Shown here piece by piece: positions 53,718 through 63,287 of a stretch of 64,000 nucleotides of DNA. Source of the stretch: GCA-002697625 sp002697625 (GTDB taxonomy: Bacteria; Bacteroidota; Bacteroidia; Flavobacteriales; BACL11); NCBI GenBank assembly GCA_964004625.1, contig CAXFOB010000033.1:90925-154924 (forward strand). Direction: 5' to 3'. Under the pieces are notes generated by a model, which had not been told where the DNA came from, made no database searches, and was given only the letters and a program-made list of their open reading frames with translations. Numbering within the stretch: the first letter of the stretch is position 1; the number at the start of each line of letters is the position of its first letter. The translations under genes were made by a program, and so were the position numbers.

Positions 53718-53720
53718 GTT

Positions 53721-53728
53721 TACTTTTG
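53721..53728 (+). promoter_or_regulatory. -7 box (TACTTTTG) of serS
   Basis: An exact TAnnTTTG match directly behind the rpmA terminator, 22 bases before the serS ATG. Confidence 0.6.
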
Positions 53729-53750
53729 TATACTAAATAAAAGACAGAAA

Positions 53751-55022
53751 ATGTTACAAGTACAATTTTTAAGAGAGAATAAACAAAGTGTAGTGCAAAG
53801 TTTAAAAGTGAAAAACTTTGATGCTTCTACTATTATTGACAAAGTTATTGAGTTAGATGATAACAGAAAATCTACACAATCTTCTTCTAACGACTTGCTT
53901 GCAAGAGCAAACTCGATTGCAAAAGAAATAGGAGTTCTGTTTAAAACAGGGAAAGGTGAGGAAGCTAATTCTTTAAAAGAAGAATCTTCACAGATTAAAG
54001 AAAAAACAAAAGTATTACAATCAAACTTATCTGAAATAGAATCAGAAATTAGAGATTTATTAGTTCAGATACCAAATGTTCCACATTCTTCAGTTCCTGA
54101 AGGAAAGTCAGATGAAGATAATGAAACTATTAAAGAAGTTGGGACAATTCCGAAATTAGGTAAAAACAAAAAACCTCATTGGGATTTGTGTTCGGATTAT
54201 AACTTGATTGATTTTGAACTAGGAAATAAAATTACAGGAGCTGGCTTCCCTGTATATACTAATAAAGGAGCTAAATTACAAAGAGCTTTGATCTCTTATT
54301 TTTTAGATAAAAACACAGGTGCGGGATATACAGAATTTCAACCTCCACATTTGGTAAATGAAGCATCTGGTTTTGGGACAGGACAGCTCCCTGATAAAGA
54401 AGGTCAGATGTATCAGGTGACTGAAGATAATTTGTATTTAATACCAACAGCTGAAGTGCCTATTACTAATTTTTTTAGAGACGTAATTGTAAAAAAAGAA
54501 GACTTTCCAATTAAGTGTACAGCATATACCCCATGTTTTAGAAGAGAGGCTGGTTCTTATGGAAAGGATGTGAGAGGATTAAATAGACTGCATCAATTTG
54601 ATAAAGTAGAGATTTTACAAGTACAACATCCTAATAAATCCTATGAAACTCTAGATTTAATGGTAGATCATGTCGCTTCTATTTTAGATGAGTTAGAATT
54701 ACCGTACAGAATTTTAAGACTTTGTGGAGGAGATTTGAGTTTTACATCTGCGTTAACATATGATTTTGAAGTGTATTCTGGAGGACAAGATAGGTGGTTA
54801 GAAGTTAGTTCAGTTTCAAATTTTGAATCTTATCAATCAAATAGATTAAAATTAAGATATAAAGATAAAACTGGTAAAAATAAATTATGCCATACATTAA
54901 ACGGCAGTGCTCTTGCTTTACCTAGAATATTTGCTGCTCTTATTGAGAATAATCAAACCAAAAGTGGTATTAATATTCCGAAAGTATTACAAGAATATAC
55001 AAGATTTGATATAATTGAATAG
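53751..55022 (+). CDS. serS: Seryl-tRNA synthetase
   Basis: 423 residues. An N-terminal tRNA-binding coiled coil (about 30-100) and a class II catalytic core with motif 2 (CFRREAGSYGKDVRGLNRLHQ region at about 262) and motif 3 (GSALALPRIFAALIEN at about 384). It charges tRNA-Ser. The next gene starts directly after its stop codon. Confidence 0.97.
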   Translation: MLQVQFLRENKQSVVQSLKVKNFDASTIIDKVIELDDNRKSTQSSSNDLLARANSIAKEIGVLFKTGKGEEANSLKEESSQIKEKTKVLQSNLSEIESEIRDLLVQIPNVPHSSVPEGKSDEDNETIKEVGTIPKLGKNKKPHWDLCSDYNLIDFELGNKITGAGFPVYTNKGAKLQRALISYFLDKNTGAGYTEFQPPHLVNEASGFGTGQLPDKEGQMYQVTEDNLYLIPTAEVPITNFFRDVIVKKEDFPIKCTAYTPCFRREAGSYGKDVRGLNRLHQFDKVEILQVQHPNKSYETLDLMVDHVASILDELELPYRILRLCGGDLSFTSALTYDFEVYSGGQDRWLEVSSVSNFESYQSNRLKLRYKDKTGKNKLCHTLNGSALALPRIFAALIENNQTKSGINIPKVLQEYTRFDIIE

Positions 55023-56810
55023 ATGAGATTGACTTTTGTATTTCTGTTTTGTGTATCGTTTGCTTTTTCACAATCAAATGATTCAAAAATAGCGTATCAA
55101 TTTTATCAGACTGGAGAATATGAAAAAGCAATAGAGATATATAAAGAATTATCTAAAGGAGCAAATTTTACGTATTATTACCATCCTTATTTTCAGTGTT
55201 TAGTTCTTTCTGAAAATTTTTCTGAAGCAAAAAAACTAACTCATAGAATGATAAACAGGAATTCTAATCATCTTCCTTATCAGGTGGATCTGTTTATGAT
55301 TTACCGTAAGATGTCAGAAGAAAGGATTGCAGAAAAAACCTTAAAAAGAATAAAGGATAAACTAGAGAAACATCCGAATCATGTGGTAAATGTATCTAAT
55401 GCACTTATTAGGTATACTTTTTATCAAGAAGCTTTAGATTGTTATCATTTTGTAGAGAGTATTGATAAAAATATTAGCAAATATCAAATTCAGAAAGCTC
55501 AATTGTATCAGTATTTATCGGATGATGAAAAGATGGTTGATCAATATCTTTCTTATTTGTCTGAAAACCCAACACAAAAGATTACAGTAGTAAATTACTT
55601 ACAAAGATATCTAGATAACAATGGAATTGAAAATAATAAAAATTATATATTTGTAAAGAATGGATTATTAAAATATAGTCAAAACGAAAAGGATAGTTAT
55701 ATTTTTTCAGAACTTCTTATCTGGCTTTTTATGCAAAATAATGAGTTTAATCTAGCCTATCTTCAATCAAAAGCATTAGATAAGCGATTATCAGAAGATG
55801 GAGAGAGATTGTTTAATCTGGCAGAAACTTTCTTGGATAATAGTTATTTCGATTTATCTATAAAATGTTATAAATATATTATTGATAAAGGTTCTGACAA
55901 TTATTATTATATAGACGCTCATGTAAACATGTTATTCGCTTTAGGTAAAAAGGAGGATGTAGATCTAGAGGAGCTAAATAATCTTTATCAAAAAACGATT
56001 CAAGAGTTGGGTGCTAGTAATAATACGGTATTATTATTAAATAATTATGCTCATTTTACCGCCTTTTCTTTATCAGACCTTTCTTCAGCACAGAAAATAC
56101 TAGAGTCGGCTATGGAAATTCCAAATATCAATAAAAATGATAAGGCAGAATGTAAGTTGGTATATGCAGATGTAATGCTCCTTTCAGGCAATATTTGGTC
56201 ATCATTATTGTATTATTCTCAAGTAGAAAAAGAACATAAAGAAGGTCCTTTAGGGCATGAAGCAAAACTTAGACGTGCAAAAATATCTTATTATCAAGGA
56301 GATTTTAAGTGGGCGCAATCGCAATTGGATATTCTGAAATCATCTACTTCAAAACTTATATCAAATGATGCAATGGATCTTTCTTTACTTATTACTGATA
56401 ACCTTAATTTAGATACTACTGCAATTCCTATGGAGATGTATGCAAGAGCTGATTTATTATTTTATCAAAATAAATTTCAGAAGTCTATAGTTACTTTAGA
56501 TTCCATACTTACTAATTATTCTCATCATACTTTAGTAGACGAAATATATTTTAGAAAGTACCAGATTTACGTAATTCAAAATGATATAGATAAATCTATT
56601 GAAATGCTTGAAAATATTGTGTTGAATTATTCATATGACGTTCTAAAAGATGATGCTATCTTTCATTTAGCACAGATTTATGAGAATAAAAAACAAGATA
56701 TAGAGAAAGCTTTTAAATATTACGAAACTATTTTATTGGAATGTAAAGGTAGTATTTACACTGCAGAATCTAGAAAAAAATACAGAGAATTAAGAGGAGA
56801 TGAATTATGA
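55023..56810 (+). CDS. Secreted/periplasmic tetratricopeptide-repeat protein
   Basis: 595 residues. Signal peptide MRLTFVFLFCVSFAFSQ, then TPR-like helices throughout: FYQTGEYEKAIEIYKEL at about 28-44, SYFDLSIKCYKYII at about 278, YQGDFKWAQSQLDIL at about 420, and a C-terminal pair (KSIEMLENIVLNY, DIEKAFKYYETILLE). No catalytic domain. Position after serS and before DUF4286 is shared by many Bacteroidota (recollection). A scaffolding role in the periplasm is inferred. Confidence 0.8.
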   Translation: MRLTFVFLFCVSFAFSQSNDSKIAYQFYQTGEYEKAIEIYKELSKGANFTYYYHPYFQCLVLSENFSEAKKLTHRMINRNSNHLPYQVDLFMIYRKMSEERIAEKTLKRIKDKLEKHPNHVVNVSNALIRYTFYQEALDCYHFVESIDKNISKYQIQKAQLYQYLSDDEKMVDQYLSYLSENPTQKITVVNYLQRYLDNNGIENNKNYIFVKNGLLKYSQNEKDSYIFSELLIWLFMQNNEFNLAYLQSKALDKRLSEDGERLFNLAETFLDNSYFDLSIKCYKYIIDKGSDNYYYIDAHVNMLFALGKKEDVDLEELNNLYQKTIQELGASNNTVLLLNNYAHFTAFSLSDLSSAQKILESAMEIPNINKNDKAECKLVYADVMLLSGNIWSSLLYYSQVEKEHKEGPLGHEAKLRRAKISYYQGDFKWAQSQLDILKSSTSKLISNDAMDLSLLITDNLNLDTTAIPMEMYARADLLFYQNKFQKSIVTLDSILTNYSHHTLVDEIYFRKYQIYVIQNDIDKSIEMLENIVLNYSYDVLKDDAIFHLAQIYENKKQDIEKAFKYYETILLECKGSIYTAESRKKYRELRGDEL

Positions 56811-57115
56811 TAATATATAATGTGACATGTAATGTAGAACAGGAGATTTCTGATGAGTGGTTAAAATGGATGATAGAGATTCATATTCCAGAGGTGATGG
56901 ATACTGGTATATTTGTTTCTGTGCAAATAAATAAAGTTTTATCTATAGATGATAGTGGAGAAACATATGCTATTGTATATAGTTGTGAAAGTATGAAGGA
57001 TTTACATAAGTATCAAGTCAACTTTGCTCCTATTTTACAGCAAAAACATACTGACAGATATGGAACTAAAGTGGTAGCTTTTCGTACATTGTTAGAAGAG
57101 ATTAGTAAGTTTTAA
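56807..57115 (+). CDS. DUF4286 family protein
   Basis: 102 residues. MIIYNVTCNVEQEISDEWLKWM and HIPEVMDTGIF match the short ferredoxin-fold-like DUF4286 family of Bacteroidota; no activity is known. Its ATG overlaps the TPR stop by 4 bases, implying translational coupling. In many relatives DUF4286 precedes rsmA and mgtE, which here are about 24 kb away (31686, 30344). Confidence 0.82.
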   Translation: MIIYNVTCNVEQEISDEWLKWMIEIHIPEVMDTGIFVSVQINKVLSIDDSGETYAIVYSCESMKDLHKYQVNFAPILQQKHTDRYGTKVVAFRTLLEEISKF

Positions 57116-57282
57116 TATAGGGTTGGGAAAAAGAGGGGAGTTGGGGAAACAAGTAATAACCCAATGTCTCTCACTTAACCCAAATACATATATGCATTTT
57201 TGTTAAACAATCATAAATAATATAAAATCAAGGAGATAATAATTGTTGATAAATAATAAAGCAACATTTCAAGTTAACTTTT

Positions 57283-57921
57283 TTACTGCAGAAATGGGTT
57301 AGTATTTCTTTCTTTACCAATTGTTGTAGAAGGTCCATGACCACAAAAAACAATAGTATCATCGTGTAAGCAAAGTATTTTAGTTGTTATACTTTCAATC
57401 AGAAGATTAAAATCTCCTCCTGGTAAATCTGTTCTCCCAATACTTCCATTAAACAAGACATCACCTGCAATTATAAATTTGTTAATAAGGTTTAATAAAC
57501 ATATGTGTCCTGGTGCATGTCCAGGTGTATAAATAATCTGTAAACTACTATTCCCAAACTCTAAGGAATCTCCTTCTTTTAGAAAGTATTTTGGGTAAGG
57601 ACTTCCTTCATATTTTACAAATCCATATGTTTTAGCAATATCTCCAGCTCGCTCCAGAAGCATCATATCATCTTGATGTATGTATAAATCAATGTTCCAT
57701 TGCTCACTTACAAATTTATTCCCTAAGATATGATCTATATGACAATGAGTATTTATAAGTTTTACCGGCTTTAACTTATTGTCTACAATAAATCTTTTTA
57801 AAATTTCTTTTTCAGACTCTTCATAGCACCCCGGGTCTATGATAATACATTCTCGTGTCTCATCCCATACCACATAGGTGTTTTCTTGAAAAGGATTAAA
57901 AGTAATTTTTTTGATTTCCAT
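57283..57921 (-). CDS. Metallo-beta-lactamase-fold hydrolase (glyoxalase II-like)
   Basis: 212 residues. Zinc-binding THCHIDH at about 58-64, YTPGHAPGHICLL at about 131-143, and a GDVLFNGSIGRTDLPGG segment at about 154, all of the GloB-like MBL family. It probably hydrolyses a thioester such as lactoylglutathione or a bacillithiol-like adduct. It lies downstream of recQ and a flavin reductase on the same strand. Confidence 0.88.
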   Translation of the reverse strand: MEIKKITFNPFQENTYVVWDETRECIIIDPGCYEESEKEILKRFIVDNKLKPVKLINTHCHIDHILGNKFVSEQWNIDLYIHQDDMMLLERAGDIAKTYGFVKYEGSPYPKYFLKEGDSLEFGNSSLQIIYTPGHAPGHICLLNLINKFIIAGDVLFNGSIGRTDLPGGDFNLLIESITTKILCLHDDTIVFCGHGPSTTIGKERNTNPFLQ

Positions 57922-57947
57922 ATTGCATTCTCTTTTTAATAAAAAAA

Positions 57948-58463
57948 CTAGGAAATTAATTTCTTTCCAATAGAATGAAATTCTTCCGAAAACACATCTA
58001 TTCTTTCTAGTAGATTTTTGTTTTTTATGTTATTTTCTTCAAAATCATTTCCAGAAGCATATATAATTCTGGGTAGTTGTATCATTCTCCATTCATTCAT
58101 GCATATTTGAGTAAGATGTTGTGTAGATAAATAACTTCTATCTCCACCAGCTGCACAAATTATTCCAAAGAATTTTCCTACTGATTTCGCAAAACAATTA
58201 TCTAAAATTATTTTAAGTCCATCATTAATACTGTAACAATGTACCCCCATGCCAATAATAATATTGTCTGCTAAATCCACTTTTCTTGTCAGTAAATTCA
58301 TGCCTTCCGAAGGTGTTTTATGACATGGTATCAGGTCCATTTCTCTTGCGTCAATCATTTCTACTTCTATTCCCTTTTCTATAAGTTTCTCGTAAGTCTT
58401 TTTACAAAGTATAAACGATTTAGACTCTGGAGAAAGTGAGCTGGAGATTATAAGTGTTTTCAT
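57948..58463 (-). CDS. Flavodoxin-fold NAD(P)H-dependent FMN reductase family protein
   Basis: 171 residues. MKTLIISSSLSPESKSFIL opens with the phosphate-binding loop of flavodoxin-like reductases; GMGVHCYSINDGLKIILDNC at about 75-94 and ICAAGGDRSYLSTQHL at about 104-119 contact flavin. It probably reduces quinones or free flavin. The ATG at 58463 avoids an 11-base overlap with recQ and starts at the conserved strand. Confidence 0.8.
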   Translation of the reverse strand: MKTLIISSSLSPESKSFILCKKTYEKLIEKGIEVEMIDAREMDLIPCHKTPSEGMNLLTRKVDLADNIIIGMGVHCYSINDGLKIILDNCFAKSVGKFFGIICAAGGDRSYLSTQHLTQICMNEWRMIQLPRIIYASGNDFEENNIKNKNLLERIDVFSEEFHSIGKKLIS

Positions 58464-58467
58464 TCTT

Positions 58468-60648
58468 TTAGTTACCAACTTTTGAGATGAATTGTATTCT
58501 CGAAATTCTTAATTCTTCATCAGAATATTCATCTTCTGCAAACGCTTCCCTTGCTTCTTCTAAAGAGAAGTTTTCTGATTCTTTGAAGAAGTCAAATACC
58601 TCCTCTTGTTCGTAATCATCTATCATATCATCTAACATGTATTGTAGGTCTAATTTAGTTCCGGATTCAACAATTGTCTCTATTTCTTTTATTAATTCCT
58701 CAGAAGTAAGTCCTTTTGCTCTTGCTATGTCTTCAATAGATAGTTTTTTGTCAAGACTCTGAATGATATACACTTTATTTGATGACTTGTTAACTATGGT
58801 TTTAATCATCATATCTAATGGTCGTTCTATGTTGTTTTCTTTTACATATTTCTCAATAAGTGTCATAAATTCACTTCCAAACTTTTTAGCTTTTCCTATT
58901 CCAACTCCTTGGATTTGAGACATTTCTTCCATAGTGATAGGATAATTGTTTGCCATATCTATTAAAGAAGATTCTTGAAAAATAATAGCAGGAGGCAAAG
59001 ACTGTTTTTTTGCAATTTTTTTTCTTAACTGTTTAAGCATGTTAAATAACACATCATCCATTACTCCTCCTTTTTGAGACATAGGTGAACTACTAGTTTT
59101 TTCGTAATCATGATCTTCAGTTAGCATAAAACTATAAGGTTTTTTTAGAAATTCTCTACCTTGATCTGTTAGTTTTATAGTTCCATATGTTTCAATTTCT
59201 TTTGTTATAATCTCTTTTACATATGTTTGTCTAATTACTGCATGCCAAAACTCAATTCCCTTATCTTTGCCAGAACCAAATATTTCCGTAATTGTACTCA
59301 AATGTTGATTGATAAGACTATTTCTTTCTCCAATCATGATTTTTGCAAGTTCTTTTGCTTTAAAAGTCTCATTACTTACCTCTATTGCTTTTAATAATTT
59401 ACTTACAAATTCTTTTCCTTCAAAAGTTGGTTTTGGATTCCTGCAATTATCACACATAGTGTTGCAATCTTCACTTTCAAACTCTTCTCCAAAATAATGA
59501 AGCAAGTATTTTCTTCTACACATAGCTGTTTCAGCAAAAGAAATAGTTTCCATTATTAGTTGTCTTCCGATTTCTTGTTCGCTGACTGGTTTCCCACTTA
59601 AAAACTTTTCTAGTTTCTCAATATCTTTATAGCTATAAAATGTTACTAAAATCCCCTCTCCATCATCTCTACCCGCTCTACCTGTTTCCTGGTAATATCC
59701 TTCTAAACTTTTTGGGATGTCATGATGAATGACGAATCGAATATCCGGTTTGTCTATTCCCATCCCAAATGCTATTGTGGCTACAATTACATCACAATCA
59801 TCCATGATAAACGCGTCTTGGTTTAATATCCTTGTTTTAGCATCTAATCCAGCATGATAAGGAAGAGCGTTAATCCCGTTCACTTGTAATGTCTCAGCAA
59901 TTTCTTCAACTTTTTTTCTACTAAGGCAGTATATCACTCCTGATTTTCCAGAGTGCTCTCTGATGAATTTAATGATTTCTTTCTCGACATTATGCTTGGG
60001 TCTTATATCATAAAATAGGTTTTTTCTATTGAAAGAATCTACAAATAAAGTAGAGTCTAAAATTTTAAGGTTTTTCTGAATATCGTGTCGTACTTTTGGA
60101 GTTGCAGTAGCAGTAAGAGCTATAATTGGTTTCCTTCCAATATTATCTATCATTTCTCTAATTCTTCTGTATTCAGGACGAAAATCATGTCCCCATTCAG
60201 AAATACAGTGAGCTTCATCAATTGCAAAAAAGGAAATATTTATGGATTTTAGGAAAGACACATACTCTTCTTTTATTAAGGATTCTGGAGCTACATATAA
60301 CATTTTGGTATGTCCTAATTTAATGTCCTCCATCACAATATTAATTTGTGTTTTCGAAAGAGATGAATTCAAAACATGCGCAATACTTTTTTGTTCATTA
60401 AATGTTCTAATTGCGTCTACCTGATTTTTCATTAAAGCGATTAGAGGAGAAATAATAATAGCAAGCCCATCAGAAATTAATGATGGAAGTTGATAACACA
60501 TTGATTTTCCTCCTCCGGTTGGCATAATAACCATTCCGTCTTTTCCATCTAGTAAATTTTGAATAATTGGTTCTTGTCTCCCTTTGAAACTGTTAAATCC
60601 AAAGATGTCTTTTAGGTGTTTGTGTAATGTTGCTGAAGAAATACTCAT
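58468..60648 (-). CDS. recQ: ATP-dependent DNA helicase RecQ
   Basis: 726 residues. Walker A MPTGGGKSMCYQLP at about 40, DEAH in FAIDEAHCISEWGHDFRPEYR at about 138, motif VI QETGRAGRDD at about 320, a four-Cys zinc site (CRRKYLLHYFGE to CDNC at about 380-405), a winged-helix RQC domain and an HRDC domain at about 535-610 followed by a Bacteroidota-style C-terminal extension rich in Glu. It unwinds recombination intermediates. Divergent from kpsF. Confidence 0.96.
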   Translation of the reverse strand: MSISSATLHKHLKDIFGFNSFKGRQEPIIQNLLDGKDGMVIMPTGGGKSMCYQLPSLISDGLAIIISPLIALMKNQVDAIRTFNEQKSIAHVLNSSLSKTQINIVMEDIKLGHTKMLYVAPESLIKEEYVSFLKSINISFFAIDEAHCISEWGHDFRPEYRRIREMIDNIGRKPIIALTATATPKVRHDIQKNLKILDSTLFVDSFNRKNLFYDIRPKHNVEKEIIKFIREHSGKSGVIYCLSRKKVEEIAETLQVNGINALPYHAGLDAKTRILNQDAFIMDDCDVIVATIAFGMGIDKPDIRFVIHHDIPKSLEGYYQETGRAGRDDGEGILVTFYSYKDIEKLEKFLSGKPVSEQEIGRQLIMETISFAETAMCRRKYLLHYFGEEFESEDCNTMCDNCRNPKPTFEGKEFVSKLLKAIEVSNETFKAKELAKIMIGERNSLINQHLSTITEIFGSGKDKGIEFWHAVIRQTYVKEIITKEIETYGTIKLTDQGREFLKKPYSFMLTEDHDYEKTSSSPMSQKGGVMDDVLFNMLKQLRKKIAKKQSLPPAIIFQESSLIDMANNYPITMEEMSQIQGVGIGKAKKFGSEFMTLIEKYVKENNIERPLDMMIKTIVNKSSNKVYIIQSLDKKLSIEDIARAKGLTSEELIKEIETIVESGTKLDLQYMLDDMIDDYEQEEVFDFFKESENFSLEEAREAFAEDEYSDEELRISRIQFISKVGN

Positions 60649-60676
60649 CTTTACTTATTAATACATCTAAATATTT

Positions 60677-60684
60677 TACTTTTG
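60677..60684 (+). promoter_or_regulatory. -7 box (TACTTTTG) of kpsF-tatC-lptB
   Basis: An exact TAnnTTTG match 35 bases before the chosen kpsF ATG at 60720. It lies inside the longer open frame beginning 60627, which argues against that earlier start. Confidence 0.6.
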
Positions 60685-60719
60685 TATCGAATTTTAGAAC
60701 GAATATACGCATAAATTTC

Positions 60720-61682
60720 ATGAAAAATAGGAAAAAAATTTTAAATATTGCTAAATCTGTAATCTCTATTGAACAGGAAGCGATCTCTGATTTAGGAAAT
60801 AGATTATCAGATGATTTTCCTAATGCAGTAGAGTTAATCCTATCTTCTGAAGGTAGGGTGATAGTTACTGGGGTAGGAAAGAGCGCGAATATTGCAAATA
60901 AGATAGTTGCTACTTTGAACTCTACAGGTCAACCTGCAGTTTTTCTGCACGCAGCAGACGCATTACATGGTGATTTAGGAAATATTCAGAATAATGATGT
61001 TGTTATTTGTATTTCTAAAAGTGGAAATACTGAGGAAATAAAATCTTTTATTCCTTTAGTAAAAAATTTAGGTAACAAAGTAATTTCTATTTGTGGAAAT
61101 AAAGATTCATATTTAGTAAGAGAATCTGATTTATTTTTAGATAGCACAGTAGCTAAAGAAGCTTGTCCTAATAATCTTGCTCCAACATCATCTACTACAG
61201 CACAACTTGTTTTAGGAGACGCTTTATCGGTATCTCTTTTAGAGTTACGAAATTTCTCGGATTTTGATTTTGCACGTTTCCATCCTGGTGGTTCGCTTGG
61301 AAAAAGATTATATTTAAAAGTCTCTGATTTAGTTTCAGACTTAAGTAAAGCACAAGTTTCTTCATCGGATGGTATTAATGATGTAATTATGGAAATTTCT
61401 CATAAACGACTTGGAGCAACTTCTGTAATTGATAATGGTAAATTAGTTGGTATTATTACAGATGGTGATTTGAGAAGAATGTTAGAGAAAAACTCTGATA
61501 TTAGTAATCTGATAGCATTAGATATTATGGGGATTTCGCCTAAAATTGTATCCCCAGATGAATTAGCGAAAACTGCTTTAGATATTATGGAAGAAAATAA
61601 TATCAGTCAGTTAATAGTTTTAGATGGGGAGGAATATAAAGGAATAATTCACATTCATGATATTATAAAAGAAGGTATATGA
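60720..61682 (+). CDS. kpsF: Arabinose-5-phosphate isomerase (KdsD/KpsF)
   Basis: 320 residues. SIS domain at about 30-180 (VTGVGKSANIANKI, HAADALHGDLGNI, SKSGNTEEIKSF, APTSSTTAQLVLGDAL) and two CBS domains at about 205-315. It makes D-arabinose 5-phosphate, the precursor of KDO in LPS, which fits its linkage with lptB. The ATG at 60720 is chosen over an in-frame start at 60627 that would overlap recQ and the promoter. Confidence 0.95.
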   Translation: MKNRKKILNIAKSVISIEQEAISDLGNRLSDDFPNAVELILSSEGRVIVTGVGKSANIANKIVATLNSTGQPAVFLHAADALHGDLGNIQNNDVVICISKSGNTEEIKSFIPLVKNLGNKVISICGNKDSYLVRESDLFLDSTVAKEACPNNLAPTSSTTAQLVLGDALSVSLLELRNFSDFDFARFHPGGSLGKRLYLKVSDLVSDLSKAQVSSSDGINDVIMEISHKRLGATSVIDNGKLVGIITDGDLRRMLEKNSDISNLIALDIMGISPKIVSPDELAKTALDIMEENNISQLIVLDGEEYKGIIHIHDIIKEGI

Positions 61683-62488
61683 TAGACGAAAAAGAAATGT
61701 CTTTTTTAGATCATTTAGAAGTTTTGAGGTGGCACTTAGTTAGAGCTTTTTCATCTATTCTTATTTTTGCAATTTTAGCGTTTATCTATAAAGATTTTGT
61801 ATTTGACCAGGTTTTATTGGCTCCAAAAAATCCTGATTTCCCAACATATCGCTTCTTTTGTAGTTTTTCAGAATGGATGGGTATGGGAGATTTGTTGTGC
61901 TTTGGAGATCACAAATGGAATCTGCACAGTTTTACTATGTCGGGTCAGTTTTCTACTCATATTATAACATCATTATTTACCGGACTAGTTGTAGCCTTTC
62001 CATATGTATTTTGGGAGATTTGGAGATTTGTTAAGCCAGCATTATATAGTAAAGAAACTAAGGTTACAAGAGGTGTTGTGTTTTTCACTTCTATTTTATT
62101 TTCTGTTGGAGTTTTGTTTGGATATTATTTAGTCGCTCCTTTATCTGTAAATTTTTTAGGCTCGTATCAGGTTAGTGCTCATGTTTCCAATACGATTGGA
62201 TTAAGTTCTTTTGTGTCTACAGTTACTACTATTAGTTTTGCAAATGGAATAATTTTTGAATTACCTATGTTGGTTTATTTTTTAACTAAGATAGGGATGT
62301 TAACTCCAGAGTTTATGAGAAAGTATAGGAAACATGCAATTGTACTTACCTTAATATTGTCTGCAATTATAACTCCTCCAGATGTTACGAGTCAATTCTT
62401 AGTTTCATTACCAATAGTAGTTTTATATGAAATAAGTATCAAGATTTCAAAACGTGTATTAAAAAATCAGAAGAAAAATGAAGCTTAA
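61679..62488 (+). CDS. tatC: Twin-arginine translocase subunit TatC
   Basis: 269 residues, six membrane helices. SFLDHLEVLRWHLVRAF at about 8-24 is the conserved TatC start; FPYVFWEIWRFVKPALYSKE at about 106-125 and a C-terminal FVSLPIVVLYEISI-like segment complete the signature. It recognises twin-arginine signals of folded proteins. Overlaps kpsF by 4 and lptB by 11 bases. Confidence 0.95.
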   Translation: MIDEKEMSFLDHLEVLRWHLVRAFSSILIFAILAFIYKDFVFDQVLLAPKNPDFPTYRFFCSFSEWMGMGDLLCFGDHKWNLHSFTMSGQFSTHIITSLFTGLVVAFPYVFWEIWRFVKPALYSKETKVTRGVVFFTSILFSVGVLFGYYLVAPLSVNFLGSYQVSAHVSNTIGLSSFVSTVTTISFANGIIFELPMLVYFLTKIGMLTPEFMRKYRKHAIVLTLILSAIITPPDVTSQFLVSLPIVVLYEISIKISKRVLKNQKKNEA

Positions 62489-63197
62489 ATCTGAAAATAT
62501 AGTAAAATATTATGGAGACAAAAAAGTTGTAAAAGGAGTTTCCTTAGAAGTAAATAAAGGAGAGATAGTAGGACTATTAGGCCCAAATGGAGCTGGAAAG
62601 ACAACATCCTTTTATATGATTGTAGGTTTAATAAAGCCAAATGAGGGGAGAGTTTTTTTAGATGGAAATGATATTTCTTCCATGCCAATGTATAAAAGAG
62701 CTCAGCTAGGTATTGGGTATTTATCTCAAGAAGCGTCTGTTTTTAGAAGAATGACAGTTGAAGATAATCTACTTTCCGTTTTGGAGATGACTACATTAAC
62801 AAAAGAGCAGCAACTTCAAAAATGTGAAGATCTTTTGAATGAGTTTAGATTACAAAAAATACGAAAGAATATTGGAAACCTTTTGTCAGGAGGAGAAAGA
62901 AGAAGAACAGAAATTGCAAGATGCTTAGCATCAAATCCAAAAATTATTTTAATGGATGAGCCGTTCGCAGGTGTGGATCCTATAGGAATTAATGATATTA
63001 AAGAATTAATCAAACATCTTACTGATAGAAATATTGGTGTGCTTATAACAGACCACCAATCACGTGAAGTTCTAGATACATGCGAGTATTCTTACATAAT
63101 GCATGCTGGTGAAATTATTTCAGAAGGAACGAGTGATCATATCATAAGTGATCAAGATGCAAGAAAATTTTATTTAGGTCAAAGTTTCAAAGTTTAA
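62478..63197 (+). CDS. lptB: LPS export ABC transporter ATPase LptB
   Basis: 239 residues. Walker A GPNGAGKTTSFYM at about 35, LSQEASVFRRMTVEDNL at about 84 (the LptB Q-loop form), signature LSGGERRRTEIARCLAS at about 137 and Walker B LMDEPFAGVDPI. It powers LPS extraction from the inner membrane with LptF/LptG and LptC (encoded at 13789). Its stop codon ends one base before the CCA tail of the convergent tRNA-Ala. Confidence 0.95.
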   Translation: MKLKSENIVKYYGDKKVVKGVSLEVNKGEIVGLLGPNGAGKTTSFYMIVGLIKPNEGRVFLDGNDISSMPMYKRAQLGIGYLSQEASVFRRMTVEDNLLSVLEMTTLTKEQQLQKCEDLLNEFRLQKIRKNIGNLLSGGERRRTEIARCLASNPKIILMDEPFAGVDPIGINDIKELIKHLTDRNIGVLITDHQSREVLDTCEYSYIMHAGEIISEGTSDHIISDQDARKFYLGQSFKV

Positions 63198-63273
63198 TGG
63201 TGGAGCTAGTCGGGATCGAACCGACGACCTCATCACTGCCAGCGATGCGCTCTCCCAGCTGAGCTATAGCCCC
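63198..63273 (-). tRNA. tRNA-Ala (GGC), 3' CCA encoded
   Basis: Acceptor GGGGCTA/TAGCTCC contains the G3-U70 pair that identifies alanine tRNA. D arm GCTC...GAGC, anticodon arm CATCG-CTGGCAG-TGATG giving anticodon GGC, T arm GTCGG-TTCGATC-CCGAC. Discriminator A73 at 63201 is followed by an encoded CCA (63198-63200), unlike the tRNA-Phe in this window. It lies 14 bases downstream of the FYDLN-acid gene on the same strand. Confidence 0.96.
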
Positions 63274-63287
63274 AACTTAAAATGAAA

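Noticed and set aside
57116..57282. Spacer between DUF4286 and the MBL hydrolase
   Set aside because: Examined for an RNA gene or hairpin terminator; nothing recognisable.
60627..60719. Earlier start for kpsF
   Set aside because: It would overlap recQ and span the TACTTTTG promoter; the family begins near the ATG at 60720.
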